The notes under the pieces are model-generated. The model was given only the letters and a program-made list of their open reading frames with translations, ran no database searches and had not been told where the DNA came from. The translations under genes were made by a program, and so were the position numbers. Shown in pieces: positions 61,651 to 64,000 of a stretch of 64,000 bases of DNA (position 1 is its first letter; every line of letters starts with the position of its first letter). Source of the stretch: Raineya sp964654605 (lineage in GTDB: Bacteria; Bacteroidota; Bacteroidia; Cytophagales; Thermonemataceae); assembly GCA_964654605.1 (NCBI GenBank), contig CAZZLW010000092.1, positions 1 through 64,000 on the forward strand, read 5' to 3'.

Positions 61651-62520
61651 ATGCTAAAAAGACGAATTATAGCGGTACTTACCGTAAAAGATGATATTGT
61701 AGTACAAAGCGTAGGTTTTCAGAAATACTTGCCTATTGGCAAGCCTGAAATAGCCGTTGAGTTTCTCAACAAATGGGGTATAGACGAAATTGCTTACAAC
61801 GATATATCGGCTACCGCAAAAGGGAAAAAACCTAACTTTGAACTCATTAAAAAAGTTGCTAAAAAATGTTTTGTACCTTTGGCTGTGGGTGGAGGTATTA
61901 GTTCTTTGGAAGATGTAAGAAAACTCACACAATCGGGAGCTGATAAAGTGATAGTTAATCATTTACTTTTGCAAAATCCTGATGTAGTAAAAAGCATTGC
62001 AGAAAATTTTGGTAATCAATGCCTTATTGCCTCTTTGGATATAAAAAAAGATGTGGCTACCTATAAGCCTTACCATTATCTTACACAAAAATATTTGCCA
62101 TATACTTTGCAAGAATGGGTAAGCCACATAGAAACTTTGGGAGCAGGTGAGTTGCTTATCAATAGTGTTGATAGAGATGGCTCTTATCAAGGATTTGATA
62201 TAGAAGCCCTCAAAGCTATACAAAACTTTACCTCTATTCCAATGATTGCCTTGGGTGGAGCCAAAAATGCTCATAGCTTTATAGAACTATTCAAAGAAAC
62301 CCAAGTAGATGCAGGAGCGGCAGGTAATTTTTTCCATTTTACCGAGCATAGTGTCAATATTTGTAAAGCACAAATCAACCGAGTTCAGGCTTGGGTTCGG
62401 TTGGAAACTAATGCTAACTATCAAGATAATCCTATTGATGAGGAAGGAAGACTTTTGAAAAAAGAAGATGATATTTTAGAGCATTTGCTTTTTGTAAAAA
62501 TAGAAAAAGAAATTATTTGA
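61651..62520 (+). CDS. HisF-like (beta/alpha)8 ammonia-channel protein of the sugar cluster
   Basis: 289 residues. HisF barrel with A-V-G-G-G-I-S, A-S-L-D-I (Asp130) and S-V-D-R-D-G (Asp176). The first catalytic aspartate of true HisF (position 11 in C-x-D/L-D-V) is Thr11 here (V-L-T-V-K-D), as in the HisF homologues of sugar-amidine clusters. The cyclase activity for imidazole formation is therefore probably lost while the barrel still guides ammonia. It has a ~30-residue C-terminal extension beyond normal HisF. The stop overlaps the next ATG by one base. Confidence 0.85.
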   Translation: MLKRRIIAVLTVKDDIVVQSVGFQKYLPIGKPEIAVEFLNKWGIDEIAYNDISATAKGKKPNFELIKKVAKKCFVPLAVGGGISSLEDVRKLTQSGADKVIVNHLLLQNPDVVKSIAENFGNQCLIASLDIKKDVATYKPYHYLTQKYLPYTLQEWVSHIETLGAGELLINSVDRDGSYQGFDIEALKAIQNFTSIPMIALGGAKNAHSFIELFKETQVDAGAAGNFFHFTEHSVNICKAQINRVQAWVRLETNANYQDNPIDEEGRLLKKEDDILEHLLFVKIEKEII

Positions 62521-63773
62521 TGAAAATAAAAGTTTGCAGTCGTTGTCTTTATCACGAAAAGCACCCTTTGTATCTTACTTTTGATAAGGAAGGAGTATGC
62601 AGTGGCTGTCGTGTTCACGAAGAAAAAGATATTTTGAATTGGCAAGAGCGTGCCGAAAAACTGAGGAGTATTCTTGAAAACTATCGCAACCAATCGGGTA
62701 ATAATTACGACTGCATTATTCCTGTGAGTGGTGCAAGAGATAGTTATTTTATTGTGCATACCATCAAAAATATATTTGGTATGAACCCGCTGCTGGTTAC
62801 CTACAATAAGCAATACAATACCGATGTCGGGGTGCGTAACTTGGCTAATCTTCGTATTCAGTTTGATTGCGATATAATGACTCTTTCAGTAAATCCTGAA
62901 ACCTTAAAGAAAATCACAAGAGCTACTTTCAGACGCTTGGGCAGTATCTATTGGCATTGTTTGGCAGGGCAAACGGTTTTTCCTGTACAAATTGCAGTAA
63001 AATTCAAAATCCCTTTGATTATTTGGGGGGCTCATCAAGGGATTGACCAAGTGGGTATGTTTTCGCATCTTGATGAAGTAGAAATGACCAGAAAATACAG
63101 AAAAGAACACGACCTAATGGGGCTTGAAGCAGAGGACTTGATTGATGATTTTGATGAAATTACCGAAGAGGACATCAAACCTTTTATGTACCCCGATGAT
63201 AAAGAATTGGAGCAAGTTGGTGTAAGGGGAATTTATCTAAACAATTACATTCGTTGGGACACCAAAGCCCAGCACGAAAAAATGATTGAACTATACGACT
63301 ACGAAACACATAAACAAACCCGAACTTTTGATACTTACAATGATGTAGATTGTTGGAACTATTCTGATGTTCACGATTTTATTAAATTTGTAAAGCACGG
63401 CTATGGCAAAGTAACCGACCACGCTTGCCGAGAAATTAGGCTTCGCAGAATGACAAGAGAAGAAGGTTTAGCTTTAGTAGAACAATACCAGTACAAAGAA
63501 CCTGAAAATTTGGAACTTTTTTTGAATTGGTTAGGCATTACGAAAAATAGTTTTTATTATATTCTAGACCAGTACCGCAACCCTATTTTTTGGGAAAGAG
63601 ATGAAAATTGGCAATGGCGTTTCAAAAAAGAGGTTTTTGAACAACCTACTCCCGAACACATTGAAAATGCCAGATTAGAATTAAAAGAAAAAAATACTAA
63701 TTTTGTACTTACAAGAGAAAAACACAGCTCAGACCACAAAAATAAATATATCATTATCGGTAAAGGAAAGTAA
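62520..63773 (+). CDS. N-acetyl sugar amidotransferase, second copy with altered PP-loop
   Basis: 417 residues. Same plan as the copy at 59892: Cys pairs C6-x2-C9 and C27-x2-C30, then S-G-A-R-D-S at 70-75 where the first copy has SGGKDS (Gly to Ala, Lys to Arg in the ATP-pyrophosphatase loop). The two sequences agree in overall layout (I-P-V-S-G / I-G-V-S-G, the R-E-I-R-L/I-G-R-x-T-R-E-E segment) but are clearly diverged, so this is an old paralogue. It may modify a second N-acetyl group or serve as a partner of the first. The start is ATG at 62520 overlapping the HisF stop (TGATG). Confidence 0.83.
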   Translation: MKIKVCSRCLYHEKHPLYLTFDKEGVCSGCRVHEEKDILNWQERAEKLRSILENYRNQSGNNYDCIIPVSGARDSYFIVHTIKNIFGMNPLLVTYNKQYNTDVGVRNLANLRIQFDCDIMTLSVNPETLKKITRATFRRLGSIYWHCLAGQTVFPVQIAVKFKIPLIIWGAHQGIDQVGMFSHLDEVEMTRKYRKEHDLMGLEAEDLIDDFDEITEEDIKPFMYPDDKELEQVGVRGIYLNNYIRWDTKAQHEKMIELYDYETHKQTRTFDTYNDVDCWNYSDVHDFIKFVKHGYGKVTDHACREIRLRRMTREEGLALVEQYQYKEPENLELFLNWLGITKNSFYYILDQYRNPIFWERDENWQWRFKKEVFEQPTPEHIENARLELKEKNTNFVLTREKHSSDHKNKYIIIGKGK

Positions 63774-63776
63774 TTT

Positions 63777-64000
63777 ATGCAAATTGAGCAAAAAACATAT
63801 ATTTTAGAAGCACCTAAAAAGTTAATACTAAAAACAGACTTTATTGATACCGATAAGTTAAGCCCCAAACAAATAGTAGCTCAAACTCTTTTTTCAGCTA
63901 TTTCTACGGGTACGGAATTAGCAGCTTATTTGGGAGTAGAACCTCTTAGAGAAGGAAAAGCCTATCCTCGCTTGCTCGGATATTGTAATTTAGCCAAAGT
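63777..64000 (+). CDS. Medium-chain dehydrogenase/reductase, 5' part (cut by window edge)
   Basis: 74 codons to the edge. I-S-T-G-T-E-L near residue 42-48 and P-R-L-L-G-Y-C at about 65-71 match the start of zinc-type alcohol dehydrogenase-like (MDR) proteins, where S-x-G-T-E replaces the usual zinc-ligand S-x-C-G-T-D. Many are oxidoreductases of sugar clusters. It starts four bases after the second amidotransferase. Product is inferred from the N-terminal third only. Confidence 0.65.
   Translation, partial: MQIEQKTYILEAPKKLILKTDFIDTDKLSPKQIVAQTLFSAISTGTELAAYLGVEPLREGKAYPRLLGYCNLAK

Noticed and set aside
61018..62520. hisH and hisF of histidine biosynthesis
   Set aside because: They lie between two sugar amidotransferases, and the HisF-like protein has Thr in place of catalytic Asp11.
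1..64000. CRISPR array
   Set aside because: No regularly spaced identical repeats of 24-40 bases were seen; the TTCAAA arrays are degenerate with no spacers.

Overview
The window reads as a chromosomal segment of a low-GC Bacteroidota bacterium, most likely of the Cytophagales/Flavobacteriia-like gliding group. The signs are SprA (the giant type IX secretion translocon), a PorE-like OmpA/PD40 protein, a secreted protein with a type IX C-terminal sorting domain, DUF4836 and DUF4129 proteins, and many copies of the Bacteroidota promoter pattern TTG-N19/20-TAnnTTTG. No phage, CRISPR array or complete insertion sequence is visible. A transposase tail sits at the left edge.

Layout. 1-4.7 kb: transposase remnant, then a leftward set of glycosyltransferase, sorting-domain cyanophycinase-like protein and S10 carboxypeptidase. 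4.8-12.1 kb: LpxH-like hydrolase, tRNA-Pro, bifunctional hisB, aceA with an unusual dyad array over its promoter, isochorismate synthase, an Rpn-type nuclease and a lipid kinase. 12.1-18 kb: LpxL-like acyltransferase, lon, PorE-like protein. 18-24.5 kb: an S10/spc ribosomal operon from rplC to rpsN, lacking rpsJ at its head and rpsH onward at its tail. 24.7-29.6 kb: cydAB, a CDGSH protein, lipA and two tandem Uma2 genes. 29.6-35.4 kb: a three-gene RND efflux operon. 35.7-43.1 kb: sprA. 43.4-50.7 kb: zapB-like/zapA/rny, a DUF4836 lipoprotein, argS and clpX. 50.7-54.7 kb: a sirtuin, a DUF4129 protein, a NadR-like kinase, and a tightly overlapping set of small membrane proteins that runs directly into the sugar cluster.

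54.7 kb to the right edge is a nonulosonic acid cluster. It holds a PseG-acetyltransferase fusion, PseI, PseF, a zinc-ribbon methyltransferase, a HisH/HisF-like ammonia-supplying pair flanked by two different N-acetyl-sugar amidotransferases, and the start of an MDR dehydrogenase. The simplest reading is synthesis of CMP-activated pseudaminic acid carrying an acetamidino group for surface glycans. PseB and PseC are not in view. A retropepsin-like protease and a Uma2 gene with their own promoter sit inside this cluster.

The points I would look at first are the four-heptamer dyad at the aceA promoter, the tRNA-Pro with an AGG anticodon, the two unlike amidotransferases sharing one HisH/HisF pair, the mosaic divergence of the tandem Uma2 genes, and the degenerate second S51 domain in the cyanophycinase-like protein.
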